Origin: Colius striatus
Lineage: Eukaryota > Chordata > Aves > Coliiformes > Coliidae
Length of the DNA stretch: 64,000 nt
Assembly (NCBI RefSeq): GCF_028858725.1
Contig: NC_084759.1
Location: forward strand, 174,451,770-174,515,769
Reading direction: 5' to 3'
In this document: positions 48,656 to 61,770 of the stretch, piece by piece
Layout: each line of letters begins with the position of its first letter
Numbering within the stretch: position 1 is the stretch's first letter
Notes under the pieces: generated by a model
Seen by the model: only the letters and a program-made list of their open reading frames with translations
Told to the model about the DNA's origin: nothing
Database searches by the model: none
Position numbers and translations under genes: made by a program

Positions 48656-50116
48656 GATTTTTAGTCTTTACTGAATATTTGTCAGATAGTGGGACACACT
48701 ACAGTCCCAGTCCTCTCCATGGAAGGCTGTAGAAAGGCAACGTGGCTCAGCCATTTGTCCCTTTCCACAGCAATGGAAGGACTCGGAGGGCTGCAAGCAG
48801 GGAGCCAGCACTGCAGTCCAGCTCCACAACCATGCAGCATCCTGGGTGGTCACTTGTATGGACAGGAGGGTTGGCCCAGATACCAGCAGCTCTGGTGTGG
48901 TCCGCCCTCCTAGTGAGTCTTCGTCATCAGGCCTGGCCTACCTCCGTATCATCTCTGTTAACCGGTGTCTTGAATTTCCTGTTGCAGTTTCCATCAACTA
49001 CCAAAGAGCTGAATGATATTTTTAATACAGAACAAGCTCAGTTCTGCTAGGTATTGAGTGCTCTGGTACCTGTCCAGCCACACTCTTGAAATGTGTTTCC
49101 AGTAAGGCAGACATACGAAGCCACTGGCAAGAAGTCTCTGGTTGGGAATGAGATCTCTCACTGCCTCTGCAAGATGGTTGGAATGGGACAAACCCCACAC
49201 AGTTCAGGAACCCTGAGTCAATTTTGCCCTCCCTTATCTTTGTTCCAGTGTCTCAGACTATGCCACACAAGATCACAGGCAGGGCTCTAAGCTATAGCTA
49301 AATACTGTGTCCTTTTGTGAAGCTCCTTTGGAGCTAGCTCCTCCAGCACTTTAACTGTAGTGTCTTTTCTCTTATTCTGGGGACTATTTCATCAGTTCTA
49401 GCTGTCTCACATATCAAAAATAAGGGTAAGGGCCTCAGACAGCTCTGGAAAGTCCTGTCCTTGCGTCTGTGTGTTTCTAGTACTGCACACGCCTACAAGG
49501 CATAAGCTCTTGTGGAGCAAAGTGCATTGGAAACTGATCACATGAGGCCAGCATGAAACCTTTCAGGCCAGTCCTGAGTGTAGCAACAGCAACTGCACAA
49601 CCTCACAGTTCTGTATTACCCACCTGTAGTGGCCAGTGTGAGGCAAGGCTGCTGGTCGTCTCTCCTGACCTTGATAAGATTAAGTATCTGACTGCAACCA
49701 CTCCACAAATGATGAACACGTACAATGGCTGACTGCATCTCAAATACACTGAGTAGCTACTGATCAAGCTAGGAGCTGAGGCTGAACCAAAGGGCTTTCC
49801 TGATACCAGCCCTTAATCTGCAGTTGGTTATGACAGCCAGCACCATGTCCTTTTAGCCTAGATGTTCAGCTCCCACTTGTTAGCCAAATAGTGTTCAGGA
49901 TTAGTCATGTATCCATCTCCTTAGCATTGTTTGAAAAAATCAGATTTCTGAGGACTGATAATGACAGTGTCAAAGGAGTTATATAGCTCATTCTTATGAA
50001 CAAGGAAAGCCCTGGGGTCAAGCTGTGATAAAACCATAAACTTTCATTTAGGATAGCACGAGACTATTTCTTCCTACTAGAGTAAACCAACCTCCTTCAG
50101 AGAACTTTTATACCTT

Positions 50117-50158
50117 GACTGTAGCATATTCCTAATTCCTAATGACTGTAGCATATTC
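50117..50158. repeat. 26-bp tandem duplication
   Basis: TGACTGTAGCATATTC occurs at 50117 and again at 50143, joined by a CTAATTCCTAA spacer that is itself a small CCTAATT repeat. Likely slippage. Confidence 0.75.
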
Positions 50159-53100
50159 TCCTGTCTCTGAACTAGGTGAGAATTAACCAGCCTTTATGGG
50201 CCAAAGTATGCTATTGTGACTGTCTCTAAAGTAATGCAGAAGGGACAATCCCCCATGGGCTATAGCCATGGGCCATCCCACACAGCACATGCTTCTGCTC
50301 TCTTTATCGAGACTGAGCTGTCACCATTTGGCTGTGGCAGGTGCAGGGACCATTTTCAGCCTCTGCTCTCTGTCAAGACCAGCTTCCTGAAGAATGTTTC
50401 TGGATGTACTGGAAAGTTGCTGGAAGGAACCATTTTAATTGATTAATTAAAATAGCTACTTCCAAATGGTTTCTAAATGATGAGAACAAGCATTAGTAAG
50501 TAGTAGCTTTTGAGAAGACAGGATGCATGGTTCATTTACAGGTTAAGCATTTTAGATTTTACTGATTTTATTTTTGTTCTCTCAGGTAAACAATACTTGA
50601 GTAATTAGAAACAGAGAGAAGGAGAGGATTTTTCATGTGTTTCTTCAACGTCTTTCCTTTTGTCCTCTAGGGCTCAGATGTGGATAAGAGTAAGGCTAAT
50701 ATCTGAGCTCTTGCCTTCAGTGGATATGTGATAAAAATTTAAAAAGAGAAAGTATTTCTTCTGAATTAATGGTTTATGCTCTGATTATTTTAGCTGGATT
50801 TTTTCCCTTATGTAAATCTGTTTTCCTTTCCTTTGCAGAATAACTTAATTATCTGGAATAATAGTTTCTCATTTAGTTCTCCTAATAAAGTCTACATATG
50901 CTAGGGAGAAGAGGTTCAATACAATCAGTTTGCTAACACCTAAATATCAGAAATAGTGACTTGTTTATTCAAGTGTTTTCTTTGATCAAACATGAGATTA
51001 TCCACGCATAGGATAAACCTGTAGGTTGTTTTAGTGTAACTGAAGTTTTCCATCTCATTTGGATAATTCAAGATAGCCTATTTTAAACTTTGAATATTTT
51101 AAGGAGAAAAGCTATTCATGCAACTTCTTGCATCAACTTAACTAAATTGATTTAGAAACCATCACAAATGTGAAACAACTCTGTTAGCATAAAGCAACAG
51201 AGAGGCTATCCCATTCTGATGACAGTCCAAGATCAACTGTATTACCTTGGCAAGCTAGAGCTGAATTGCATCATGCAGACCTTTCCTAGACATGTGGGAA
51301 AATCATCAGATTTTCTCAATCAACAAACTCAATTGGAATCCTCATTTAGCCCGTACCACAGATACATTTTGAATTCAGTGCCCTTATTTCCGCTTTTGAA
51401 CTATATGTGGAGCATTGCAGGCTGCTGAAGCGTGTATCCCTGACAGGGATACCAGGAGAGGGGAACAGCAGTGGGGAGAGAGTTAATATATTTGCCTGTG
51501 AGCCACCTAGTAGGGTAGACTGCCATTTTCTCTCTTCAAGGGTTGATGGCCCTAAAACAAAAATGCTCACCGGGACCAAATAAACCTTAGACACCTGCTC
51601 TAGAGGTGATGGAGGCTCTGATATCTGCTCCTTCTGCAGAGCACAGAGCCTCAGCAAGTGCAAACACTGGCCTTTACATAAGACAAAATGTCCTTTCATG
51701 GAAACCAAAGGATTTCTAGCACTTTCCCCGGTAGCTGAGGTGCTGTCAGCAATAATCTACCACAAAATAAATTAGCTCTGATAAGCACTGCTGTTGCCTG
51801 GAGCAGCTCAATTAGCCTTTTGCACTCAGAGCAGAGGGTTTTATAGCACTAGATAGAGCCTCAGACCAGGCTGCCACTGACTTTTGTCCTCTTTGCTCTT
51901 TTCACCTGGCACCAGAGTCACTGAAAACCAATGTTTTTGTTATCTTTTTAATCTGAAAATTTATAACAAATGAAATCTTGAGCCTTTCCCCAGGCAGTCC
52001 ACTGTTGCCTAAACATTGACAGAAAGGAAACAAAGCTTTTCTCCTTAGTTTTCACACCAGAATCAAGATTCTTTCTGATTTAAGCCATGAAGGGAACAGA
52101 GTTGGTATAGTGTTGCTACTAACACATTCAGATATGTCAGTCGAGGCTGGATGCTGCTGAAGGAGATGTTTTGCAAAAGAGCAGAGGGTATATTTGCTTC
52201 TGTGACCTTATTTTTTAGAGCAGAAATTAGCATAATAGAGCTATTGCCTGAAATAATTGAAAACTTTATTTTTTAAACTAACATTCATGAGGGCAAATGA
52301 ATGACATTTGTGATTGCAATCCAATTAGTAGTATTTTGAGGGTGAGAGAACTTTCCTTTGATTTCGTTTCCTCTCCTTCCCTTTTTGTCCATATACTAAA
52401 AAGATAGTGGATCTTGCACGTTGTCTCCACCCCCCTGTTTATTTTCAAGCATGGATAGTCACTGTGTACAATATAAGTGAAGCGATGACGTTGTAGGAAA
52501 TAATCTCTCTGATCCATATGTTCTGTAGAGATAAGCTAATTTGTTGACTATGCTGTCCATGTGTGTTCCATTTCACATTAGAAAAATCTATTTAGACATG
52601 CTGCTATTATTGTCGTTACGTTTGTCACATTTCTTAAAATTACCTCTCCATTACAGAAAAAATATAGAGTAAAATGTCAGAAATCACTGCATTTACTAAA
52701 ACAGTCATTTTCGTCTTTTAAAGCTGTAATGTTTTTGGTGTTTAGCTGTCCCACCTATTAATGCATGCCTAACACAGTCAGTCCAGCTTTCAACAGCAAC
52801 TGCTTCGTATCAGTTGTGAAAACAGGGTTTTTCCTTTCAGATAGCAAAGAAACCACTTTTTTTTATGAACAATACTTTCCTCAACATCCAAAAAAAAATG
52901 ATCTTGGATGGAATTTGTGTCTGGTTTAAGGTGTGTAGAATCTATTTTCTCCTAATTTATTCCCCAAGAAGGGTTAGCAAATGTGGTTGTTATCATTATC
53001 ATTTTGTATTAAAGAAAATGAGTTCTCATTGATTCTCCATTTGCAAAACTGCCATTGCAAGGTGCTGTTTGCTGTGTTCAGACTGCCTATGATGAATTTT

Positions 53101-56100
53101 CATCTCAATCATGTGTCTGTTGTCTTCTGTAAGTCCCTCAGACTGATAAGAATGTGCATGGTCAGCTCTCCAGCATGACCAGACCCTGCTCCTTTTATGC
53201 TCAGTGGGGAGAATTTGTTGGCAAGCACGCCAGAAGAATCAATGTGTTGTGTACTTGGCATATTCATGGTGTTTTATGAGTGCTTCATAATAATGTGATA
53301 GAAGGACATTTTAAAGTCCTCATCACTGCAACACATGAAAAGGTTATAAAGCTACCCTGTCATTACTGTGCCATCTACAGATTCTTCAAAGGTATATGCA
53401 GATCTCTCTCTATCTAATGTGTACAGCAGTATCAAATTAGGCCCATATGAAATGCCACACTCTTTGGAATAATTCAGAGTCATGGATATATTTCCTGTAG
53501 CAATCCTACAGGTCTTGCCCACTAAGGCATAATTTGCAAAATATATGTTCATCTACTAAAATGAATCATGGACTATGCTAGTTTTCATTGTCAGTGCAGA
53601 TATGTCTTCTACTGTCTAATGCAGAGTACATTTCATAGTGATGACGTCTGAGAGGAGGCCCTTTTTCTTATCAAAACAATGTTCACAAGGCAGAGGAAGG
53701 TCTGATGTGCAGGGGAAGTGCTGTTTTCTTGCTGTCCAGAAGGAATGAGCTTCTCTTGTGAAAAGCACAGGCAGCAATTTGTTAAAAATAGAAGCATACA
53801 GAGGGAAATTTTTGTCAAGAGAAGGTTACTATCCTTTGAGTTAAAGGTGAGAAAATCATGTACAGGGATAATAAAATTAAAAATTGAAAAACAAGAGCAA
53901 TATCTGAACCTTGGTTAGGGCTCAGGCTTTTGAAAATATATTAAATCTTCATACTGTCTTAATGATTTCCAAAAACTGTTGTCTCAATTATGCAGTTGCA
54001 GATTGTTTATCCCAGAAATGAGAAGATCTTACCACAGATGTAAAAGTACTTTCTGATTATCTTTAATTGTCATCATACTATGAGTTCAGAATGAGTATGA
54101 TGTAGCTGTAAGCTACAATTTAGGACTATTGATAACCATTGTGGAAATACCGTGTAATGGTATTTTGGTAAAGCCAACTTTAAGATCTGACTCTAAGCAT
54201 CTTTGTAGAGTTTGATTTATCAACACCTGCAAAATATTTTGACTTCTAGGTATGGGAAACATTGCAGTATCCCATATTATATTAGGATCATTCCATACCA
54301 TAGATGCTACCAGAATGTCCTTCTGCAGCACAGTAAGTAATGCATTGTACTTCAAACAGAAAATACTTTAACAGGTAGGTACTTGTCAAATATATAATGT
54401 CTGTGTTTTCAAATATATCATGACATTGCTTGCTATGACCATAACATTTTCACACAAGTACTTCCAGACTGTAGCCTGCTGCCATCTACTTAGGTTGAAG
54501 AGAAATATTTTTCCTCCAGAGGATGGTTTAGAGCTTCAAAAAGTCTTTCTCTCTACACTGACCACAAAGGAAAACTAGAGAGACTAATGTCATTGAATGT
54601 ACATTAGCCTGTGGGAACGCTGCCATAATGGACCGTGTGAGTCTAACTCTTTTAATCCTTTCGAAAGAACGTGCTCTCACAGTGGCAAGTGCTTTCGGTA
54701 AACATCCCCACTGAAACACTCTTCAAAACCTGACATGTGAAGCCAGTCCTTGAAGTCGAGTTGTGTACTGTAGTAGCCATAAAGAAGCCTTGCTGATCAG
54801 TAAAGATTCGACACAGGGTGATTTTTCAGGCTACCAGTAAGAACTCAAAGCCACTTGTTGCTCTGAAAGAGTTGTCATCACTGACTGCTCCATGGACTAG
54901 CACTGGCATATTAGTGATAATTACCTGCTGACATAATTCAAATTCAGACTTTGCTTTCTTCCAGCTCCACTTTCATCTGTGAATAATAGCAGAATCTGGA
55001 AGTTTTTGTGGGTTAGTTTGGTTGGAATTTTTTTTTACATCCTCTTTTTATTTGATTTCTACATGAATTCATGAGCATAGGGCAAACTTAACTGCCCCTG
55101 TGCCACCTCTTTTTCCTGTTTTTCTCTGTCTCTGGTGTGTATTGCTCATGGACAGGTTGAGGTTGTGATGTGCACTTGGCAAGAGTTCCAAGGAGGATCC
55201 AAGAGGTCCAAGGAGGCCTGCTTTTTTTACCCCTGAGGAGTCCCTGCAAAAGTGAATAGTTTGGGAATATACAGGTAAGGGCTGTCATCACTCTCTAAAG
55301 TCTAAAATTGTCTTTTGATATTCAAAGCGGGGTTTCTTGAATGTTTCAAAAATCCTCTGAGACTGTCAGTAATCTTTACATAAATGATATATATAAATTG
55401 TAATTTTGGCATACGAAGCACAAAGTCACTGAAGCTTCCTATCATTGTTTCCAATTTAAGAATATCAGTAACAAAACCCTCCAATTTAGTCACCCACAAA
55501 CCAGCAATCATAACATCAGTGAAGCTGTTAAAGCTAGAAGAGAATTGAGCTAAATTTTAGAAGGAGAGATAATAAGAGAAACCTCGAGATCAGAAAAAAG
55601 AAGTATGATTTGAGTCTCTAAAATATGTAATCTATGGGATAGTGCACATCAGGAAGGGTAGGAATAGGTTATAGGAGCTACATCAAATGCACAATGATAA
55701 ACTTACAGGAGAGAACTTAAAAAACCTAGAAGCCAAGTACACTACAACTGTACCAAGACCTTCCTAAGAACCTGAAATCAAAAAGTGATACAAAAAGTAT
55801 AAATACGGAACATGCTTAGAGATGAGTTTAAAAGGAATTGAGAAAGTTCAGATGGTTAAGGTGTAACGTTATTTTGGAACATAAAGGCAGCAAAAATATG
55901 CAAGATATGATAAGTATATAAGAAGCAAAAGAAGGGCAAAGTAAAGGTCCATTGCTTAACAGGCAATGCAGAGAGGACTGGAGTGTTCACTGCCTTCACA
56001 CAAAAAGATTAATTTCTGAGCAGTTACTTAACCACATTAAATTTAGTGCAGAAATAAGAGCATAGCCAGAATAAGGAGAAATTAAGATTAAAAATATCTG

Positions 56101-56605
56101 GGTAAACTAAGTGTAACTGAAGCCATCGGGGCCTGATGACAGACAGCTTCATTTCTTTAAAGGAATAGAAAGAAGTCTCTGAAATATTCACTGTTATCTT
56201 TTAAAACTCAGAGAACTTGAGCAGGTCCCAAATAATGCAAAAAAAAGAAATATGGTACCTACCTCTTAAAATATAATGAGGGAATTATAGATTATTCAAT
56301 GAAACACCAATTCCTGGAAATATTCTGGAACAAGTGGTTAGATAACCAATTTATAAGTGCCCGGAGCACACTAAAATGACAAGAACAATTTGTATTGACC
56401 TTGTTCACTGCTGACAAGTTAACTGGTCTTGGCTGGATAATAGGAACAGCTTTTTGGACATCTGAACAGTGAAACAATGGGAGAAACTATTGACTGATAG
56501 TGTTACATCTTTTTCTTTGCTAGAGGATTTATAAAAACAAGTTAGGCACATACCTTCTGGGAATGGTAGAGACATCTTTGATCATTCTTCAGTATAGGTT
56601 GTTGG

Positions 56606-56651
56606 ACTACACGAGCTGCAAGATCTTTTCCAGCCCTATAGTTTTATGCAG
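56606..56651 (+). mobile_element. Very decayed CR1 3' tail
   Basis: GTTGTTGGACTACACGAGC, then GATCTTTTCCAGCCCTATAG, resembles the GGTTGGACTAGATGATCTC..CCTTCCAACCCTA ending of avian CR1. The match is imperfect and short. Confidence 0.45.
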
Positions 56652-58295
56652 GTAATGTTTGTTTAGGTCTCCCTAGCCTTGCTCATGATTACGATACACA
56701 TTTCCTGCCCTAGGTGCAGGTTAGTGAAGATTGTCTGAGATTACATAGAAACTCTTTTACTCAAAAGTGACCTGAGATTGAAATGGTTCATGTGTGCTTC
56801 ATTTTCCATTGGAAATTTTAGCAGAAAGCAAGCAGCCTTTTTTTTCCCTAGAAGTTTGGGTTGGTTTTGCTCCTTAGATTCATATAAGTGATTCTTCTGT
56901 GATCTGTCCTGTCCCAATGGTACCTCTGAAAAACATGCCATACATAGGATGATGAGTGAATTAACTGGGGAGAAATGTGGTCATGCTATTGTAGAAGTTA
57001 ATACAAATTTGTCCTACAGCCATGTCACACTGAACACTAGGATGCTGGGAAAATCTTGGGCCGTGCTTTTAATCCTGAAGCAGCTCCATGGTGTCATTTT
57101 GGTTCAATTTTCAAATATTTCCAAGTCACTGGACTAAGATATTGCCTTAGCTGTGAATAATCATTCGAGATGACTCTTCCTCTGTTTTATAGTTTCTGTC
57201 AAGGCAGGCAGGTTGAACTTGGCCTTGGGGTAGAGAAATGGTAAAACTTCTCAAATGCTCTTGAGACCTCTAGTAAGGCTGAAGTTTGTTATGTAGTGAA
57301 GACACACCAACATGAAAGAGTGTGAGGTATGACCAGTGAAATTACAAGCATAATTTAGTATTGCTCAGCAGGAGGAAATTGTGCTCTCTGGGCTGGACTT
57401 TCAAAAATGAGAGAGGTCTCTCTCCTCACTCAAAACATACCTGTCACCACAGTGTCCGCCAAAATGGAATTGAATTATTCCTTTTCCTCACCACCAAATT
57501 TGCGTGATTGTAACAAATTTCCAAAGACAATATTGTCTTTTAAGGGCAGCATTGCCTTCACTGTGCATAATAGATCTCATTTGACTATCTGCTTTTTAAC
57601 AGTGAAACTAGTGGGTATTTTTTTAGGTACTAAAATACTTCATCCCCAAATGTTAGGCAATTCTTCAAGATTTCCGATAGTACTTCCACTAAAAGAAGAC
57701 ATTAATTGCTGAGAGAGCAAGGCAGAGTCATCTCATTATAATTATCTTCTATTTTTTCTGCCTGGCCTATTTTGGAATCCAGCCCTTTTATGAAAAATGG
57801 AAGATACTAAGATATCCTTAGTAAGCAGCATATATAAGCATGCAGACCGACTGAAAGTGTCTTTTTTCTGGTTATCACTTTACAAAACAGGAATTATAGT
57901 CTAAACAAGCTTGTGGTGTTAAAGACATTTTAAAACTCAAGCTGTCTGTAGTATTTTATTAAAATAATGAGACCTTACCAAAAGCTAATTGCCACATTTC
58001 ATTTTAAAGTGGGCACTCTTAAAGAATACAAGATATATATTAGTCTCATACAGATTTAAGGCTTGATTGTTCTCTTGGAGATAGTTGCATCAGAAGAAAC
58101 CATTAAACATAATTAAATGACAGTAAACTAGATTGAGAGCAGAATTAGGAACCGCAGTGCAACCAGTATTGTTTGAGATTCTGACAGCAAAGCAACAATG
58201 AGATAGAGCTTTGCAAAACCAGTAATATACATCTTAATTTTTACCTGAGCTATGAACTCAGTCTGAGAAATTTTGGATTTCCCACATTATTTATA

Positions 58296-58908
58296 TGATT
58301 GGTCTGGTTTTGTCTGAGATAGAGTTAATTTTCTTCCCAGTGGCTGGTACAGAGCTCTGTTTTGGATTTGTGCTGAAAACAACATTGATAACACAGGGAG
58401 ATGCTTTGATTATTCCTGAACAGTGCTTGCACAGCATCAAGGCCTTTTCTGCTTCTTTCTCTCCACTGCCAGTGAGGAGACTGGGCGTGCACAAGAAGTT
58501 GGTAGGGAGCGTGGCCAGGACAGCTGACCTGAACTAACCAAAGGGTTGTTCCATACCACAGAATGTCATGCCCAGTATGTAAACTGGGGGCAGTTGGCAG
58601 AGAGGCACAGGTTGCTACTTGGGCATTGGTCAGCGAGTGGTGAGCAATTGCACTGGGCAGCACTGGGGGTTCTTTTCCCTTTTTTTTCCCCCACAGTTTT
58701 ATTATTTATCTCTCTTTTTTTTAATGGCCTTTTCCATTCCTATTATTGTTGTTATTGTTATAATTTAATTCATTTTAGTTAGCAAACTGCTTTCAACCCA
58801 CGAGATTTACTCTTTTTTTCCTGATTCTCCTCCTCATCTCACTGAGGGAAAGAGAGTGAGTGAGCAGCTGCATGGAGCTTATTTGCTGACTGAGGTTAAA
58901 CCACAACA
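58296..58908 (+). mobile_element. Solo LTR of an avian ERVL-like family
   Basis: The 5' end (TGATTGGTCTGGTTTTGTC, then GAGATAGAGTTAATTTTC) and 3' end (GAGGTTAAACCACAACA) match a very common bird LTR. Landmarks in order are GGTACAGAGCTCTGTTTTGG, GACAGCTGACCTGAAC, a TATA-like AGTATGTAAACTGGGGG, a T-rich/ATT-rich stretch and AACCCACGAGATTTAC. The TATA position and order place the promoter on the + strand. Its last 40 bp correspond, reversed, to the start of the LTR at 23631. No target duplication is clear and no internal genes flank it. Short frames across it are not genes. Confidence 0.85.
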
Positions 58909-61300
58909 ATTGTAGTATACTGAAATGTTGAAGACACGTTCAGTCATCAGAAACATGAGACTGGGCTCCTAAATAATTTCTTTTATGTACTTGATGGAAT
59001 AAAGAAAAAGGACACAGAATTAGCAAGATTCCACTGAACTATGTATTTTTATGTAACATGATGTTTTCTGTTCTTTACATTATGGACACTTGGCATTTCT
59101 GACACTGAAATACTTCTACAGAAAGCAGTATGGGAGAATGATAGATGATAAGGTCTAGGCTTTTTTTTTTTTTTCCCCATACTAGAATTGCAGCTGTATT
59201 TGAAGCAAGGAATGAGCCTTTATCGTGAGGCTATCCTGTATCTTGATATTATCTCTATGTCTTCAGGCAAAGTTACAGAATTATCTGTGCCTTGATTTCC
59301 CACAGATAAGAATAATATAGATGAACTGATTCACAGTGGCACTGCAGGTATAAAAAAATTGCTTAGGACTGTCACAAACCTGAGAACTGTGGCTGGTCTG
59401 GGATCACCAGATTTGAAAGTATGCCCTCAGCTTGAACCATTGTGAATCATCCAGGGCTAAAGTGGGGCCCATCCTCAGTGTTTTCTGCCAGCCCCTGGAA
59501 GTGTTTAGTCCCTGCTGCTTGTCTTCCTAATCCAAATGCAAAACCAAGAAAAGCTGTATCTTAGTGTCAGGTAGATGACTGGAAATTTTTGCTATGGACA
59601 GTTTGGAGGTGGGGGGTGTACATTTTTAAAAGAAATACAGTTAATTTTAAAATACTCAGTTTTACAAATTTCTCATGAGAACACGACACTGTTTCAGAAA
59701 AGGACAACAGTTTCCTCAGGTTAAATATGATGCCATACTCAGATCTCATTTACATCAGTAAAGTCAAATAAATTCATTTCAGGGCATGCAGGTGTAACTA
59801 AGATCAGACTCCAGTCTTTTGTAAGTAATCCACGTTCCTGTGGCTGACTGTCACCTGCGTTCATGCACATTGGATGCATCTTTCAAGCAGAGAACTTATC
59901 CTTTGAGAGATGTGTCGGTTCACTGAGCAACATTTCACAAAACAACTGCCTCTTGTATTTTGCAGTTACAGTTTCCTTTCTATTATCTTTTCTCCTACAC
60001 ATTATTCTGAAATAGTTATATAAGGAGAAAAATCTCATCGGTAGCCTACCACAATGAAAAACTATTTACAATCAATGCAATGTGTGCATTGATTAAGTTC
60101 CCTGTGGAATTCTCAGCTCCATGTCATCTTTCTGAACACTAGATTTTGCCTTTACATCTCTGATATAGCCAAGATGTGTAAAAATTAATGTGAGCTGACA
60201 TCTTCTTATTAGTTGCACATATGAAGAGTCTCAAGTAGACAAGCCACTCCTCCCCAAGTTATTTGTGAGTTATACTTGCTTATGGACTCAAATATGCCTG
60301 GTTTATCTACTAGCATATTAATAACCAAGGGCAAGAGGTGGCTAGAGCTAGGGCTTTGAGTCATATCATACCAAAACAATTTTCATTAAAGCCACCTGCT
60401 ATCATTTTATTTCCTCAAACCAAAATCATTATGTAATAAGAAAATGTGTTTCAGAGTCAGTCCCAATTCTCTGCTCTGTCAAGTGATTGTCTGAGCTTTT
60501 GCTGTGAGCTGGAAGATGGGATTGGTGGCTTCCCGTTTGAAAAAGGAGGCAGCCCACAGCTTTTCAGTGCCTGCTTACCAAGCACATCACTGTACTGACA
60601 GCCTTAGGAGCAGACAAGGAGGAGAGACCAAGAGGAGGGGGAGAGAAACGCATTGGGAAAAAGAATTGAGAATCGGAAAAGCAATGAGAGCAACACACAA
60701 AGAAACCAAGAATAAAGCTACCATGAAACAAGGAGAGGAAATGTATAAACACAGGTCTGTGAAGCCAGAGAAGGTGCTCAGCTAGGACACTGCTTAGGTC
60801 CGAGCTAGTCTGTCTCCAGACTATGGGAAAATTCCAGAGACACTGAAATACTTGAAAATCTGCTGAAGTTTGGATCTTGGATACATTATTATACACAAGT
60901 TTTGAACATACAGTAAATTGAAATAGACAAACATCAAAATCTGTATTTTCTTATAGCCAACAGAAACCATTTTGACACTATCACAGCAATTTTGAGGTTG
61001 GAGAGTTTTTTTCCTATTTACTATTTATTCACCTTTTCCTATATTCTTGGAAAACAGCTGTTCTTTGGAGCATTTCCAAAAGAAATTAGTCTCTAGAAAA
61101 TTCTTCAGTCACCTTTATGAAAGTTAGCCTTCTGTAACTTCTGCCAAAACGTAACAGCCAAAATTAAATACATTTTCAAAGGGGAAACTCTGAAGCTGTG
61201 AAGCATATGGAGTAGAAATGAAATGCTTAATAATGACTTCATCTCAAACTGAGCTGTTTCCATGATGAGAAGAAAAGCTGAATAAAAGACCTATGTATAG
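58909..61300. other. Intergenic AT-rich sequence, nothing recognised
   Basis: A T14 run (59161-59174) and chance frames only. The 60500-60800 segment is purine-rich on the + strand, giving a 93-codon Lys/Arg/Glu-rich frame that looks compositional rather than genic. Confidence 0.45.
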
Positions 61301-61770
61301 GCTTCTAGAGAGAGTCCAGCACAGAGCTGTCAAGATGATCAGGGGACTGGAGCATCTTTCTTCTGAGGAAAGGCTGCAGGAACTGGGGCTGTTTAGTCTA
61401 GAGAAGAGGAGACTGAGAGAGGATCTCATTAATATCTTCAAATATCTAAATGGTGGTTGTCAGGAGGCTGTGACATCCCTTTTTTTCTGTTGTATCCAGT
61501 GACAAGACAATAAGTAATGGAAAAAAGATGGAACACAAACTGTTCCATTTAAACATAAGGAAATACAATTTCACTGTGAGGGTGATGGAGCCTTGGTACA
61601 GGCTGCCCAGGAAGGATGAGGAGTCTCTTTCTCTAGAGGTTCTCAAAACCCACCTGGACCTGCTCTTGTGTGACTTGATCTAATTGGATCTGCTTTAGCA
61701 GGGGGGTTGAACTAGATGACCTCTAAAGGTCCCTTCCAACCCCTACCGCTCTGTGATTCTGTGATTCTGT
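61301..61770 (+). mobile_element. CR1 LINE 3' portion, + strand
   Basis: Starts near GCTTCTAGAGAGAGTCCAGC and passes TGTCAAGATGATCAGGGG, CTGGGGCTGTTTAGTCTAG and CAGGCTGCCCAGGAAGG. It ends GGTCCCTTCCAACCCCTACC and then GTGATTCTGTGATTCTG. About 470 bp, 5'-truncated. The RT-end frame (about 61293-61502) is disrupted. Closely related to the copy at 46717-47221. Confidence 0.92.

Larger units (their letters stand above)
47222..58295. other. Intergenic sequence 3' of AMIGO2, no gene recognised
   Basis: Mostly AT-rich, with a somewhat GC-richer, more complex block at about 48670-49300 where both strands have 60-100 codon frames of no recognisable family. AATAAA signals at 48353 and 48650 could serve a long AMIGO2 3' UTR. 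A 26-bp-spaced duplication lies at 50117-50158 and a weak CR1 tail near 56606. No SLC38A4 exon was recognised. Confidence 0.45.

Noticed and set aside
51346..51708. 120-codon minus-strand open frame
   Set aside because: No recognisable motif, no splice or start context, and a length within chance expectation.
60504..60785. 93-codon Lys/Arg-rich + strand frame
   Set aside because: Explained by local purine-rich composition. No motif or conservation evidence.
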